From Akkermansiaceae bacterium UBA1315 (GTDB taxonomy: Bacteria; Verrucomicrobiota; Verrucomicrobiia; Verrucomicrobiales; Akkermansiaceae): a DNA stretch of 13,713 nucleotides. A model generated the notes under the pieces. The model was not told where the DNA came from. It worked only from the letters and a program-made list of their open reading frames with translations, and ran no database searches. Below, piece by piece: positions 1 through 8,933 of the stretch. The position numbers and the translations under genes were made by a program. The DNA is taken from positions 1 through 13,713 of the forward strand of contig DBTN01000044.1 of the NCBI GenBank assembly GCA_002307065.1, read 5' to 3'. How positions within the stretch are numbered: position 1 is the stretch's first letter; the number at the start of each line of letters is the position of its first letter.

Positions 1-3000
1 ACGACATCGCCCCGTGAATTGTAGCTGTTATAACTGCGTTGGTTGTTGCGGATCGTGTATAGAACCCCGCCGACTCCTCCCCCCCAGTCGCTGCCGCGAA
101 TCTGTTCGCTCACTAGCAGGCTGTTGCTCCATTCCTGAACCGAAGTTCCTCCGCTGAAACTTAAGATCGCCTCATCGCCACCAGCCCCACTTTCATCGCG
201 GACGACTCGCCGGGTGCGATGATCGTAAATGTACGAGTAACTCCCTGTTCCCGGCTTTTCCAGACCGGTCAACCGGTTTTCAAAATCCCAGAAATAAGTT
301 TCCGTGATCCCGTCGTGAAAGTGCGTGGACCGGTTGCCATTGGCATCGTAAGTATAAGCGCTGGTGGCCGTCGAGCCTTGCGGACCATAGGAGATCAACT
401 GGTTCGAGTGGTAACCATTGGTCCCATCGCCGTAGGTGTATTCGGTGGTGACTCCGCCTTTTGTCAGGCTCGAGCGGTTGTTCGCTTTGTCGTAAGAATA
501 GAGATGAACCGTCGCTGCTTGGCCGGCACGAGTCGTCGTTTCTTCTAACAACCGGTAAGTTCGGTCATAAACATTTTCCACCACCCGGTGGCTCATCCCT
601 GGCTGCGAGTAGGTCTCGGCGGCTCGCAAGACATTCCCCACCGCGTCATGACTCGACGGCCACGAACCAACGGCCTGCGAATAGTCAAACGCCGAAATCA
701 GCACGTCGGATGCATTTCTATCCTCGATCCACAAGGTGCGACTTAGGAAATCAAATGCCGTATCCGTGTGATTTCCGTTCGGCAATTCCTTGCGCGTGAT
801 CTTGCCGTTGAGATCGTAGGAATAACCGGTGAAACGTCCCGAAGGGGTTTCCACCGCGTCGCGTTCTTCGCAGGTTTCCAGACGGTTGAGCGGATCGTAG
901 GTGGAAATCAACGCGCGACCGGTCGCCCCGTAGATCGTTTTCAGACGGTTGCCAGAGGAGTCGTATTCGTAAGCATGGGTGATCCCTGCCGAAGTTTCAT
1001 GGGTCAATCGATCCAACGCATCGAATTCTTGATCGATCGCCCGGATGGAACCGGGATCGTTGGGATAACTGACCATGATCAGCCTGCCCATCAAATCGTG
1101 GATGAGGTGTCGGTTATCCGGATGACTGCTGGTCGCTCCAACAGGCGCGTAAACGACATCTCTCAGGCGATGACGGGCATCGTAAAAGTAAGCCGTCTCT
1201 CTGCCCGATGGGTCCAGCCGACCGGTTTGAACCAGAGCATTAAAAAAGGACTGCTCCGTTCGCGGATTGGTGCCCGCCGGGTCCCAGACGGTGCGGGTCT
1301 TGCGTGCCAAACCATCATACGTGAAACCGGTTATTTGTCCTTTGCCATCGGTTACTTTGATCAGGTTCCCCGCATCATCGTATTCGTTGGTGAGGATTAC
1401 ATCAGGGGTCGTGGTATTTCGATAGTCCGCCGGTTGGAAGCCACTGGCATTTGGATCGACGGGGTCGCCATCTGCGGGATCGGTGGCGGTGGCTTTCAAT
1501 CGTCCCAGCCGATCATAGGAATTGCGCGTGATATGACCGTTCCCATCGGTTGCAGCAAGCACCAGTCCGACCGGATCGAGAGTTTGGCGGGTCGTGATGT
1601 CATGAGTTCCCGGTGTTTCGAGCACCGCCGAAGGGGCACCGGTCTGCGGATTGCTGCGAGTGGCGATCACCCGATCCGCAAGATCGTAAAAGGTGCGCTG
1701 GGTCGAACCTCGGGGATCGGTGACAGCAGTAACGTTTCCGGCAAGATCGTAATAAGTGGTGGTCGTGGGTCGGACGTTTGCCACGGGGTTGGCCGGATCC
1801 GTGGCGTCGGTCACTGCGGGTTGCAGGGTTTGCCAAGGTCGATTCCGCGGATCAAAGGAAACGTCGGTGCGATTGCCTCGCGGATCGATGGTCGCTATCG
1901 GATTTCCGTTCGGGTCGTAAACGGTTTCGGTGACCGGCGAATGAAGCGTTTGGAAACCTACGTCTGGATCGGGCTGGTAAAGGTGAGTGGGCCTGCCTGC
2001 CCCGTCAAACCGTGTCTCGGTGACCCGGGAAAGATCATCGATCGTCCGCCAGGCAAGTCCTGTGCTGGTGTAGTGTGTCTCACTCGTTCCTTCTCTGTCG
2101 GTGCCGAGGGCCTCGATCACCTTGATCGCGCGACCCAATCCGTCCGTTTCGGTTTGGGTGACTTTGCCCAAGGCATCGGTGATCGAACTGTAAAGTGGCT
2201 CTCTGTCACCGGTTACGTCCGGATAGGTGTGGGTGGTGATTTTCCGATCATTCGGATTGCTGCCATAAACTTCCTCGGTCGCAATCGGACGGAAGACTTC
2301 GTCATAAACGGCACGGATCACGGTGGTGGTATCGTCCCCGGAAACGTTTTCCCTGACCCCGTTGTGTCGGGTCATGATCGTGGGTTTAAATCCCTCAGCG
2401 CTAAATCCGCTGGCCCCGGGCGACGTCGGATAAGTCACGCCCCCGATGGCCACCGAGTGATCATAGGAAAGCTCGGTGTGGGAAATTTCCCGCGATGAAG
2501 CCGCAAGGGCGGTGACCGCCGCGAGATCGTAGGCTTGTCCGGAAGGAAGCCCCGAGAACTGATGGATGGGCCGCTGCAAAGCATCCACGAAGGTCATCGA
2601 CACACTGCCCCGGGGATCTGTTTTCCGGATGGGGTAACCTGCTCCGTTGTATTCCGTGCGATGGATGATGTCCGCAGCTCCGGCAACGGCTGCCTGGTGC
2701 AGATCGGATGGGTTGATGAGATGATTGGCGTCCGCTGCGGGGCGGCCGCTGCCGTCCATATCCCGAATCACCGCGGTCACTCGGTTCAACGCATCGCGCT
2801 GGAAGATCGTCCAGTTGCCTTTTTCATCGATCTGCACGGCCTTCGATCCGTTGGCATCAAATCGGGTGAAAACCGAAGACTCCACCAGCCCAGCTTCCGT
2901 GAAAGTCGCCGGGAAATCAGTTTGGTAAATCCGGTTCAGCTTGTCGTAGTAAAATCGGGTCGTATTGCCCTTTGGATCGGTCGTGGACAACCGGTTGTTG

Positions 3001-6000
3001 TTCACATCATAAGTGTGAATCGTGGTGAGCTGAAGCCCACCCGGATCAACCGTTTCCTTCCAGACTCGGCCATAAGTGTCCGGGACATATTCCGTGTCGA
3101 GCTCCTGCACCCAGCTATCTCCCGAGTGCCTCGAAAACGCTTTGACCGCCTTCGAAGTCATGAACCCGGGCCAAGCGAGATCGTCGTAAGAGTATTCTTC
3201 TTGTTTTAGAACTCCGTTCACCGGATCGGTGACGGTCAAGGATCGACGCCGCCCTAGCTCGTCCACCTCGGTGTGGGTCGTCGTTCCGTGAACGTCAATC
3301 GAGGTGGTCATCACCCGGTGAGCCCCGTAAGCGTAATTTTCAACCCGGCCTAAAGCATCTTTCTTCCAAATCGGATCCGCCCACTTGGTCATGAACGTCG
3401 GCTGCGAGGCCAACTTGATCGTGGAAGTGCCCGCAGGCAAATTTTCCCCAAAGTTCCACTCCGTGACGTTGCCACGGAAGTCTGTCATTTTTTTCAGGCT
3501 CAATCCCGAGGCGAGGTCAAATTCGAAACTCTCCGAACCCAGGTGCTCCGCCGAACCGGGCAGTCCTCCGTGATGCACGCTGAGTGTGGTGTAATAAATC
3601 ATCCACTCGACGGAAACCGAAGATGAAAACCCGGACGTTGATCCATCCACATCGACGATCTCCCCGTGGACTCCGCCAAAATCATAGTGCGTTTGATTTC
3701 CCGTCACATCCGTGACGATCGTGCCCGACGCAGCGCTAAATTGCGGACCATACCGGGTATGGGTGTCACCGGTTTTTGCAAAAACACTGGTGCCGTTGTT
3801 TTCAGGCAATTGCACACTCTCGACCAACCGAGGAATTCCATATTGCAGCCGGAACCCATTCGGATCCGAGCCCCCGCCATTCATATCGGAGAGCTGCCTT
3901 TCCGCATCCGCAATCACATCCGCCGGAAGATCCTCGATCGGGGCCGCAAAAATCGTCAGCCCACCGCTTTCCGAATACGCCGATTTCGTTCGGTCAAAGC
4001 GATAGTTAAAGGTATGCGTATTCCCGCGCTTATCGGTAACGGTTTTTAAATTGCAGTGGAAATGGTTCGTCGCCTTGTTATTGGCCACTTCTCCATCCAT
4101 GACTGCATCATAAGTATAAGCTTGGCTGGTGCCATCTGGATAAGTCACCGAATCCAGAGTCGTGTATGCGGTGACGTCGCTGACGACCGCGATATGGCGA
4201 TCCGCCGTGTAGTTGAAATGAATGGTATTTTCGCGAGGATCGGTGATTGAAAGAATCCGGCGGCCATCCGCGCTTCGTGCAATCACCAACTGCTGAGCAG
4301 GTTGATTCACCGACCGGATCACCTCCGGAATCAGAGATACGTTGGAAGTTCCATAATCATAAGTGATCTCATTTCCGTATTTGTCCTTCACGCTGACCAG
4401 GCGGTAATAAACGTGCTTGCGCACCGCATTGCTACCCTCGACCCGGTCCGTTGAATACATGAACCAAGCGTCGCATGGCGCATACGTCAGGACGTTGCCG
4501 TATTTTTTCCTCAACACGAGATTGCCACCCTCCAGCTTCAGGGTATTGAGGAAGGTTTTTTTATCGACTCGTGAAGAAGGCCACGGTTGGAAGGTGACCT
4601 TGTCGAGGGTTGAGAACCGTTGGCTGCGGCCGCCTTCATCCACCACGTTCACCGAGATCGGATCCGTGGGATTCTGTTCCAGAGTTTGCGCGATTTCGAC
4701 GTAGGAACAAAGATTCGACGACCAACCGACCCCAAAAGGTGAAGTCAGTTCTTCGTTTGGCCGAAGCCCTCCCCGATCCGACCACGTCGTCTCCCGCGCG
4801 GAAGCATTCGCTTCCAAAATCAGATCGGATGCGGCAAGCGGCACATACACAAACGACGTGTCATGATGCAAACTCAGGTCATACGCATCCACATAAGTCT
4901 CTTCCGCATGAACCGCCGTTTCCTCTTCCTGCTCCGGCTTTTCGTCCGGAATCGGACGCCCATTCAACGCCACCTTGCGATAGCGCGGCCCCACCGCATC
5001 CCCACCCGAAAAACTCCCCGAGTAACTCTGGGACATCGTGGGAATCAGATAGGCTGTTTTATAAATCCAATAGAATTCCTCTTCGGAATCCATTTCGTAA
5101 GTACCTTGTAGCCCATCTAAATCCACAAGGATAAACCCGGGATTCTGATTGATCGTAAGTTTATAATCATAATCAGGCTCTTCCTCATTACCACTAACAT
5201 GAAGAATGGTAAGTTCATAAATCGACGTCCCGTCCAGATTCATGTTGAAGTCATCCATTTCACCGAAGGTCGCATTGACAATACGCTTCGATCCGATGTT
5301 GAGCTGCCATCTTTCCGAATGGGAAACTGAATCATCTCCGAATTCCCCTTCAATATAATAGGCGCTGCCATCCTGACCCAAAAACCCTCCCCCATCCAGA
5401 ACCCCCATGGGTTCCATATTCGAATCATCAAGCGGAGGACCGGTGTAATCCGCTGGGTTAAAAGGCTTATCGGTCAGATCGTTTGGATCGCTTCCTGCTT
5501 CGACTTCCACGTTATCATCGATCGTATCGTTATCTGAATCCGCGACACAAGGATCGGTTCCGTGGATGTACTCATTAAGATTCGTGAGTCCGTCGTTGTC
5601 GGGATCACCGTCTTTCGCCTCTTTCGTTTCTCCACCAACAACGTATGTTTCCGCCACCAACGGATCAAGGCAGGTTGCGTCATACTCAAATCCGTCTGGC
5701 AGCAGATCGCCATCCGTATCGGGGTTGATCAAATCCGAACCGATACTCTGTTCGATAAGGTCGGCGAGGCCATCTTTGTCACTGTCGGTATTGGCGGACT
5801 GCCACTGGAGCGGAGAAACTGTCGCTAGAATCTGCTGATCCCGCGCCTTGGCTTCGGTGACATCCCACAGTCCGTCACCGTCGGAATCTTGTTGGTACAA
5901 TGCAACAATTTCATCCGAAGAAAGCGCCCTTGAGTAAAATTTCAAGCGGTCCATATCCCCTTGGAAATGGGTATCAGTAGAGACCATGGGGTGCCGCCCA

Positions 6001-8933
6001 AAAGAAAAGTATCCAGGCGAACTTACAGGCCCACCAGTCCATGCAGATAGGTGTGAAGCGACCGGATCTCCTATCAAAACGCCATCGACATATATTCTAA
6101 AATTACCATTTTGCAAAACAAGCACAACACATCTCCAGTCTCCAGAATCAAGCTTTTTGCTTGCCGGAATCTCGCGCCTATCCCTGGTATAATAAGATGA
6201 ATTTTGATAAAATGTGAATCTGAGCTGTTTAGAATCCTCGAGGGACGGATGGATACCAACAAGTAACCCATTAAAATTTTGGAACGTGCTGGTCGTATTC
6301 AGACCAAAAAGATAAGTAGTCTGGGTCGAACGATTAACCATCGCATCTTTACTAGTCTTTATCCAAGTCACCGCTGTAAAGGCGGATCTCCCGCTAAATA
6401 ATGAGGACGGCCCATGCAGCCGGCCATTCGGCTCGCCAAAAGTTATTGAATTTCCCGCCATTCCATTTGGATTGATGCTCATGCTCCCCGTTGGAAAACC
6501 CAGATGTTTTGAGTTTCCGGTCTGATCAGGGAGACACTGCCCCGTTGAATAAGGAGAAATTTCCTCGCAATCCCAGCGCCCTATGAGACCTGTCGCCAAA
6601 CTCCCTGCGACAACTTTCCCATCTTGGCTCGCAAGTAGCAAATCATTGATCGTCGCCATCGACCAATCTCCTGTTCCGCCATCGTCGATGCTGTCCGGGA
6701 TTCCATCCAAATCCCAATCAGGAATGGGTGGAGCCATCGCCTGCGACGCGAGAACGGGGATATTGAATGACACGGGAGCCGACCAATTGACAGCACCCGC
6801 CGCATCGACCACCCGCGCCTTGAGTCCTTGGTAAAGCCCGTTCCCCGAATTGAGAAACTCGTGGATGAATGGACCGTCTGTTTTCGATTCCAGCAAGGTT
6901 TCGCCCTGATAAAAATCGACCTGCACGATATCGCTGTAGCCATCGATATCATATACTGAGGCGACGAGGCGGACTTGAGATGCATCCGTCGGGTCGATTT
7001 GGTTCACACCGAGTTTGATTTGCGGAATGTGATTCCCATCCGTCAGGGAGATCCTCGGAACCGAATGCGGAAACAGGATTGGCGCAACCGACGACGATCC
7101 GAGGCCGAGTTGCCCCTCCTGATTGAAACCCCACGCATAAAGGGTGCCGTCCGATGAGACCGCAAAGCTGCAGCCTTTACTCGATTCACCCCCGGCAAAG
7201 ATGTTTACGATGTTCTCAAGATTGCCAGTGCCCTGAGGATTTTTGACCTGAGTCGCGTATGCACGGGTCAGGGTGGTTCCATCGCCTAATTCTCCACTTC
7301 CATTAAAACCCCAAGCCCAGACAGTTCCATCTTCACCCAAGGCCAAGGTATGTCTTGGACCCGCGCTTACCTTTTTGATCCTGCTGAGCGGATCCCCTTC
7401 GGCTTTGAGCACCGGTACCGGGAACGTTCGGTTACCGACCGCCACGATTCCGTTGCCCAATCGCCCATCATCTTGCGAACCGAAACACCAGACCTCGCCG
7501 TCGATGGGATCGATCCCTTCCCGGCGCCTCACCACAGCGCTGTGCTGTTTGCCTGCGGATAGGTCGACCACATCCGTCAAATCGTTTGTCGCGTCGAGCT
7601 TGACCTTGGTGGCGCGAGTTTTTGTTTCCGTCGAACCGGTTCCCAACTGGCCGTTCGAATTCAGGCCCCACGCCCACACCCCTCCTGTTGCCGAAGGATC
7701 TTCGAAAACGTTTGCCTGCCTGGCTAATCCGAAGGTGCTTCCCGCAGCGACCTGTCTGACTCCGGAAAGAAGCGGAAAGGACGTCTCTTCGGTAAGGACT
7801 GAAGTCGCAAAAATCGAATCACCCGTCGTGGAACCTTCGCCGAGTTTTCCATGGGTTTTATCGCCCCAGGAATACACATTTCCATTGGAACCGAGCGCCA
7901 AGGAAAACCCATCTCCAGCGGCCACCTGAGTGCAGGCAGTCAGGAAGTCATTGGCGGTGGCGCTTTTCATCACCCGCACCGCGTATGCCTGATCGATCCG
8001 GGTGTTGTTGCCGACCTGACCGGTCGCATTCTGCCCGAAAGCCCAAGGATTTCCTGAGGAATCCAAGACCAAACTATGAGACTTTCCACCTGAAACTTGG
8101 ACGCCATCCAGAAACTCCAGCGATGCCGATTTCCTAACTCCCACGGGATATGAAATCGCCACACTCGATGTCGAACCATTGCCCAACCTTCCGTGATCAC
8201 CAATGCCCCAAGCGAAAACCTTGCCAGTGACATCAACCCCAAGCCCATGAGTTCCGGTAATCGAAAAATCTCCAGTGATGTGATAATCGCCGACAGCCAT
8301 CGGGCTCGACTTCCCATTTGACCAGGCCTTGGCTTTCAGCACCGAGCTTTTGCTCACCCAAACCGATTCTCCTGAAATCACCAAAGAACTTGTCTCCGTG
8401 GGTTCACTTCCATCCAAAGTGTAGTGAATGGATGCACCAGGCGTGACACACGTCACCGTCACCGAAAATCGAACCGACGAATCCCGGCTGGCGGGACTAA
8501 AAACCGGTGCTGCGGTATTCCATTCGAATGGGTCGGTGCCGTGAATTTCAACCTCATCGCTGTTAGAAATCCCGTCACCGTCGAAATCTGCGACCATCGC
8601 TTCATCCAACGTCGTAATCGAAAGATTATCCGTATATTTGAGTCTTACGAAAAACTTATCATGGCTGGTAGCAATTCCATAACTGTGAATTCCCTCACCA
8701 AATTCCATGAATGGTGCGTAGTTCCACGTCACCAAATCGAGGGACCACTGATAAAAATAGGACCGGTTGGCAACGCCCACCCACTCTGAATTCCAGGTGT
8801 TCCCCGTGCCTTTGGTGAACGTCATTTGTTGCTGCGGCGCTGGATCAGCCACAGCCGTCGCCGTGAACAACAAAAACGCCACGACCGCACGAACGGCTCG
8901 GGCCCATGGCTTCAGAACGTTTTTGCCGTTCAT
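1..8933 (-). CDS. Giant secreted RHS/YD-repeat protein with RCC1, LamG and calcium-loop modules (3' end outside window)
   Basis: This frame is open from the ATG at 8933 to base 3 with no stop, giving 2977 visible residues; the end lies left of the window. The start is fixed by a signal peptide (basic residues K4, K8, R12 and R15, hydrophobic core AVVAFLLFTATA, likely cleavage AVA|DP after residue 29) and by overlap with the stop of the upstream gene. Domain order: calcium loop DFDGDGISNSDE at 116-127; chitobiase C-terminal-like beta-sandwich about 140-212 (IHYTLDGSEPT); seven RCC1 repeats about 220-625; Ig-like domain about 630-728; LamG-like 783-1010; thrombospondin-type-3 loops 1010-1160; a DUF6531-like RHS entry segment ending in GVGWSSNL near 1404; then YD repeats to the edge. 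RHS shells usually enclose a variable C-terminal effector. Whether this one carries a toxin, or is an adhesin or wall protein, cannot be seen. The family is clear; the function is inferred. Confidence 0.93.
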   Translation of the reverse strand, partial: MNGKNVLKPWARAVRAVVAFLLFTATAVADPAPQQQMTFTKGTGNTWNSEWVGVANRSYFYQWSLDLVTWNYAPFMEFGEGIHSYGIATSHDKFFVRLKYTDNLSITTLDEAMVADFDGDGISNSDEVEIHGTDPFEWNTAAPVFSPASRDSSVRFSVTVTCVTPGASIHYTLDGSEPTETSSLVISGESVWVSKSSVLKAKAWSNGKSSPMAVGDYHITGDFSITGTHGLGVDVTGKVFAWGIGDHGRLGNGSTSSVAISYPVGVRKSASLEFLDGVQVSGGKSHSLVLDSSGNPWAFGQNATGQVGNNTRIDQAYAVRVMKSATANDFLTACTQVAAGDGFSLALGSNGNVYSWGDKTHGKLGEGSTTGDSIFATSVLTEETSFPLLSGVRQVAAGSTFGLARQANVFEDPSATGGVWAWGLNSNGQLGTGSTETKTRATKVKLDATNDLTDVVDLSAGKQHSAVVRRREGIDPIDGEVWCFGSQDDGRLGNGIVAVGNRTFPVPVLKAEGDPLSRIKKVSAGPRHTLALGEDGTVWAWGFNGSGELGDGTTLTRAYATQVKNPQGTGNLENIVNIFAGGESSKGCSFAVSSDGTLYAWGFNQEGQLGLGSSSVAPILFPHSVPRISLTDGNHIPQIKLGVNQIDPTDASQVRLVASVYDIDGYSDIVQVDFYQGETLLESKTDGPFIHEFLNSGNGLYQGLKARVVDAAGAVNWSAPVSFNIPVLASQAMAPPIPDWDLDGIPDSIDDGGTGDWSMATINDLLLASQDGKVVAGSLATGLIGRWDCEEISPYSTGQCLPDQTGNSKHLGFPTGSMSINPNGMAGNSITFGEPNGRLHGPSSLFSGRSAFTAVTWIKTSKDAMVNRSTQTTYLFGLNTTSTFQNFNGLLVGIHPSLEDSKQLRFTFYQNSSYYTRDRREIPASKKLDSGDWRCVVLVLQNGNFRIYVDGVLIGDPVASHLSAWTGGPVSSPGYFSFGRHPMVSTDTHFQGDMDRLKFYSRALSSDEIVALYQQDSDGDGLWDVTEAKARDQQILATVSPLQWQSANTDSDKDGLADLIEQSIGSDLINPDTDGDLLPDGFEYDATCLDPLVAETYVVGGETKEAKDGDPDNDGLTNLNEYIHGTDPCVADSDNDTIDDNVEVEAGSDPNDLTDKPFNPADYTGPPLDDSNMEPMGVLDGGGFLGQDGSAYYIEGEFGDDSVSHSERWQLNIGSKRIVNATFGEMDDFNMNLDGTSIYELTILHVSGNEEEPDYDYKLTINQNPGFILVDLDGLQGTYEMDSEEEFYWIYKTAYLIPTMSQSYSGSFSGGDAVGPRYRKVALNGRPIPDEKPEQEEETAVHAEETYVDAYDLSLHHDTSFVYVPLAASDLILEANASARETTWSDRGGLRPNEELTSPFGVGWSSNLCSYVEIAQTLEQNPTDPISVNVVDEGGRSQRFSTLDKVTFQPWPSSRVDKKTFLNTLKLEGGNLVLRKKYGNVLTYAPCDAWFMYSTDRVEGSNAVRKHVYYRLVSVKDKYGNEITYDYGTSNVSLIPEVIRSVNQPAQQLVIARSADGRRILSITDPRENTIHFNYTADRHIAVVSDVTAYTTLDSVTYPDGTSQAYTYDAVMDGEVANNKATNHFHCNLKTVTDKRGNTHTFNYRFDRTKSAYSESGGLTIFAAPIEDLPADVIADAERQLSDMNGGGSDPNGFRLQYGIPRLVESVQLPENNGTSVFAKTGDTHTRYGPQFSAASGTIVTDVTGNQTHYDFGGVHGEIVDVDGSTSGFSSSVSVEWMIYYTTLSVHHGGLPGSAEHLGSESFEFDLASGLSLKKMTDFRGNVTEWNFGENLPAGTSTIKLASQPTFMTKWADPIWKKDALGRVENYAYGAHRVMTTSIDVHGTTTHTEVDELGRRRSLTVTDPVNGVLKQEEYSYDDLAWPGFMTSKAVKAFSRHSGDSWVQELDTEYVPDTYGRVWKETVDPGGLQLTTIHTYDVNNNRLSTTDPKGNTTRFYYDKLNRIYQTDFPATFTEAGLVESSVFTRFDANGSKAVQIDEKGNWTIFQRDALNRVTAVIRDMDGSGRPAADANHLINPSDLHQAAVAGAADIIHRTEYNGAGYPIRKTDPRGSVSMTFVDALQRPIHQFSGLPSGQAYDLAAVTALAASSREISHTELSYDHSVAIGGVTYPTSPGASGFSAEGFKPTIMTRHNGVRENVSGDDTTTVIRAVYDEVFRPIATEEVYGSNPNDRKITTHTYPDVTGDREPLYSSITDALGKVTQTETDGLGRAIKVIEALGTDREGTSETHYTSTGLAWRTIDDLSRVTETRFDGAGRPTHLYQPDPDVGFQTLHSPVTETVYDPNGNPIATIDPRGNRTDVSFDPRNRPWQTLQPAVTDATDPANPVANVRPTTTTYYDLAGNVTAVTDPRGSTQRTFYDLADRVIATRSNPQTGAPSAVLETPGTHDITTRQTLDPVGLVLAATDGNGHITRNSYDRLGRLKATATDPADGDPVDPNASGFQPADYRNTTTPDVILTNEYDDAGNLIKVTDGKGQITGFTYDGLARKTRTVWDPAGTNPRTEQSFFNALVQTGRLDPSGRETAYFYDARHRLRDVVYAPVGATSSHPDNRHLIHDLMGRLIMVSYPNDPGSIRAIDQEFDALDRLTHETSAGITHAYEYDSSGNRLKTIYGATGRALISTYDPLNRLETCEERDAVETPSGRFTGYSYDLNGKITRKELPNGNHTDTAFDFLSRTLWIEDRNASDVLISAFDYSQAVGSWPSSHDAVGNVLRAAETYSQPGMSHRVVENVYDRTYRLLEETTTRAGQAATVHLYSYDKANNRSSLTKGGVTTEYTYGDGTNGYHSNQLISYGPQGSTATSAYTYDANGNRSTHFHDGITETYFWDFENRLTGLEKPGTGSYSYIYDHRTRRVVRDESGAGGDEAILSFSGGTSVQEWSNSLLVSEQIRGSDWGGGVGGVLYTIRNNQRSYNSYNSRGDV
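3..4724 (-). repeat. RHS/YD repeat wall of the giant protein, roughly 40 units
   Basis: From residue about 1404 to the window edge the protein is a continuous run of degenerate units of about 20-25 residues, with signatures such as YYDKLNRI, VYDPNGNP, TYDGLARK, EYDDAGNL, FDALDRL, YEYDSSGNRL and TYDANGNR, commonly preceded by DPRGN-T or G-T/S segments. I count close to 40 by eye. In TcC/BC toxins and RHS toxins such repeats wind into a hollow beta-shell that encloses a C-terminal peptide. The last visible residues, YNSYNSRGDV, resemble the stretch that opens the conserved RHS-associated core, so that core and anything after it are cut off. The repeats are diverged at DNA level, so this is an ancient protein repeat, not a recent tandem duplication. 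Confidence 0.9.
5455..5905 (-). repeat. Thrombospondin type 3-like calcium-binding loops
   Basis: Residues about 1010-1160 of the giant protein hold a string of aspartate-rich loops: DSDGDGLWD, NTDSDKDGLADLIE, NPDTDGDLLPDGFE, DPDNDGLTNLNE and DSDNDTIDDNVE. Each has the alternating Asp/Asn pattern followed by an acidic residue that is typical of TSP3/EF-hand-like calcium ligands in secreted bacterial proteins. They probably form a rigid calcium-stiffened stalk between the LamG domain and the RHS part. Two related single loops occur elsewhere in the protein (residues 116-127, and DWDLDGIPDSIDD just before LamG). Confidence 0.85.
5905..6585 (-). other. LamG / concanavalin-like domain segment of the giant protein
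   Basis: Residues about 783-1010 begin with GLIGRWDCEE, pass TAVTWIKTS, GDWRCVVLVLQNGNFRIYVD and GVLIGDP, and end with FQGDMDRLKFYSRALSSDEI. This is the order seen in Laminin_G_3 jelly-roll domains (the W-F/W-IK strand, the R-YVDG hairpin, and the final D-R-YNRALS-EI motif). Such domains bind sugars or surface ligands, so a carbohydrate or surface-anchoring role is likely but unproven. The DNA here is clearly more AT-rich than the flanks, with codons such as ATA, TTA and AAT that are scarce in the YD part. Confidence 0.8.
7060..8275 (-). repeat. Seven RCC1 repeats, predicted single beta-propeller
   Basis: Residues about 220-625 contain seven copies of the RCC1 signature: WGIGDHGRLGNGS (W242), FGQNATGQVGNN, WGDKTHGKLGEGS, WGLNSNGQLGTGS, FGSQDDGRLGNG, WGFNGSGELGDGT and WGFNQEGQLGLGS (W601). 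They alternate with the companion motif V-AG--H/FSLAL (for example VSGGKSHSLVL, VAAGDGFSLAL, VSAGPRHTLAL). Seven is the number of blades of the RCC1 fold, so the segment can close one full propeller by itself. RCC1 propellers are protein- or ligand-binding modules; the partner is unknown. Confidence 0.88.

Noticed and set aside
768..2498. Long plus-strand open frame of 576 codons
   Set aside because: It is antisense to the YD-repeat region of the giant gene. The translation has no recognisable domain, and the repeating Asp/Tyr/Gly codons of the true frame naturally leave this antisense frame free of stops.
1..4724. Regular periodicity suggesting a CRISPR array or tandem DNA repeat
   Set aside because: The periodicity is at protein level (YD units) with diverged DNA. 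There are no identical repeats with unique spacers, and a single open frame runs through it.
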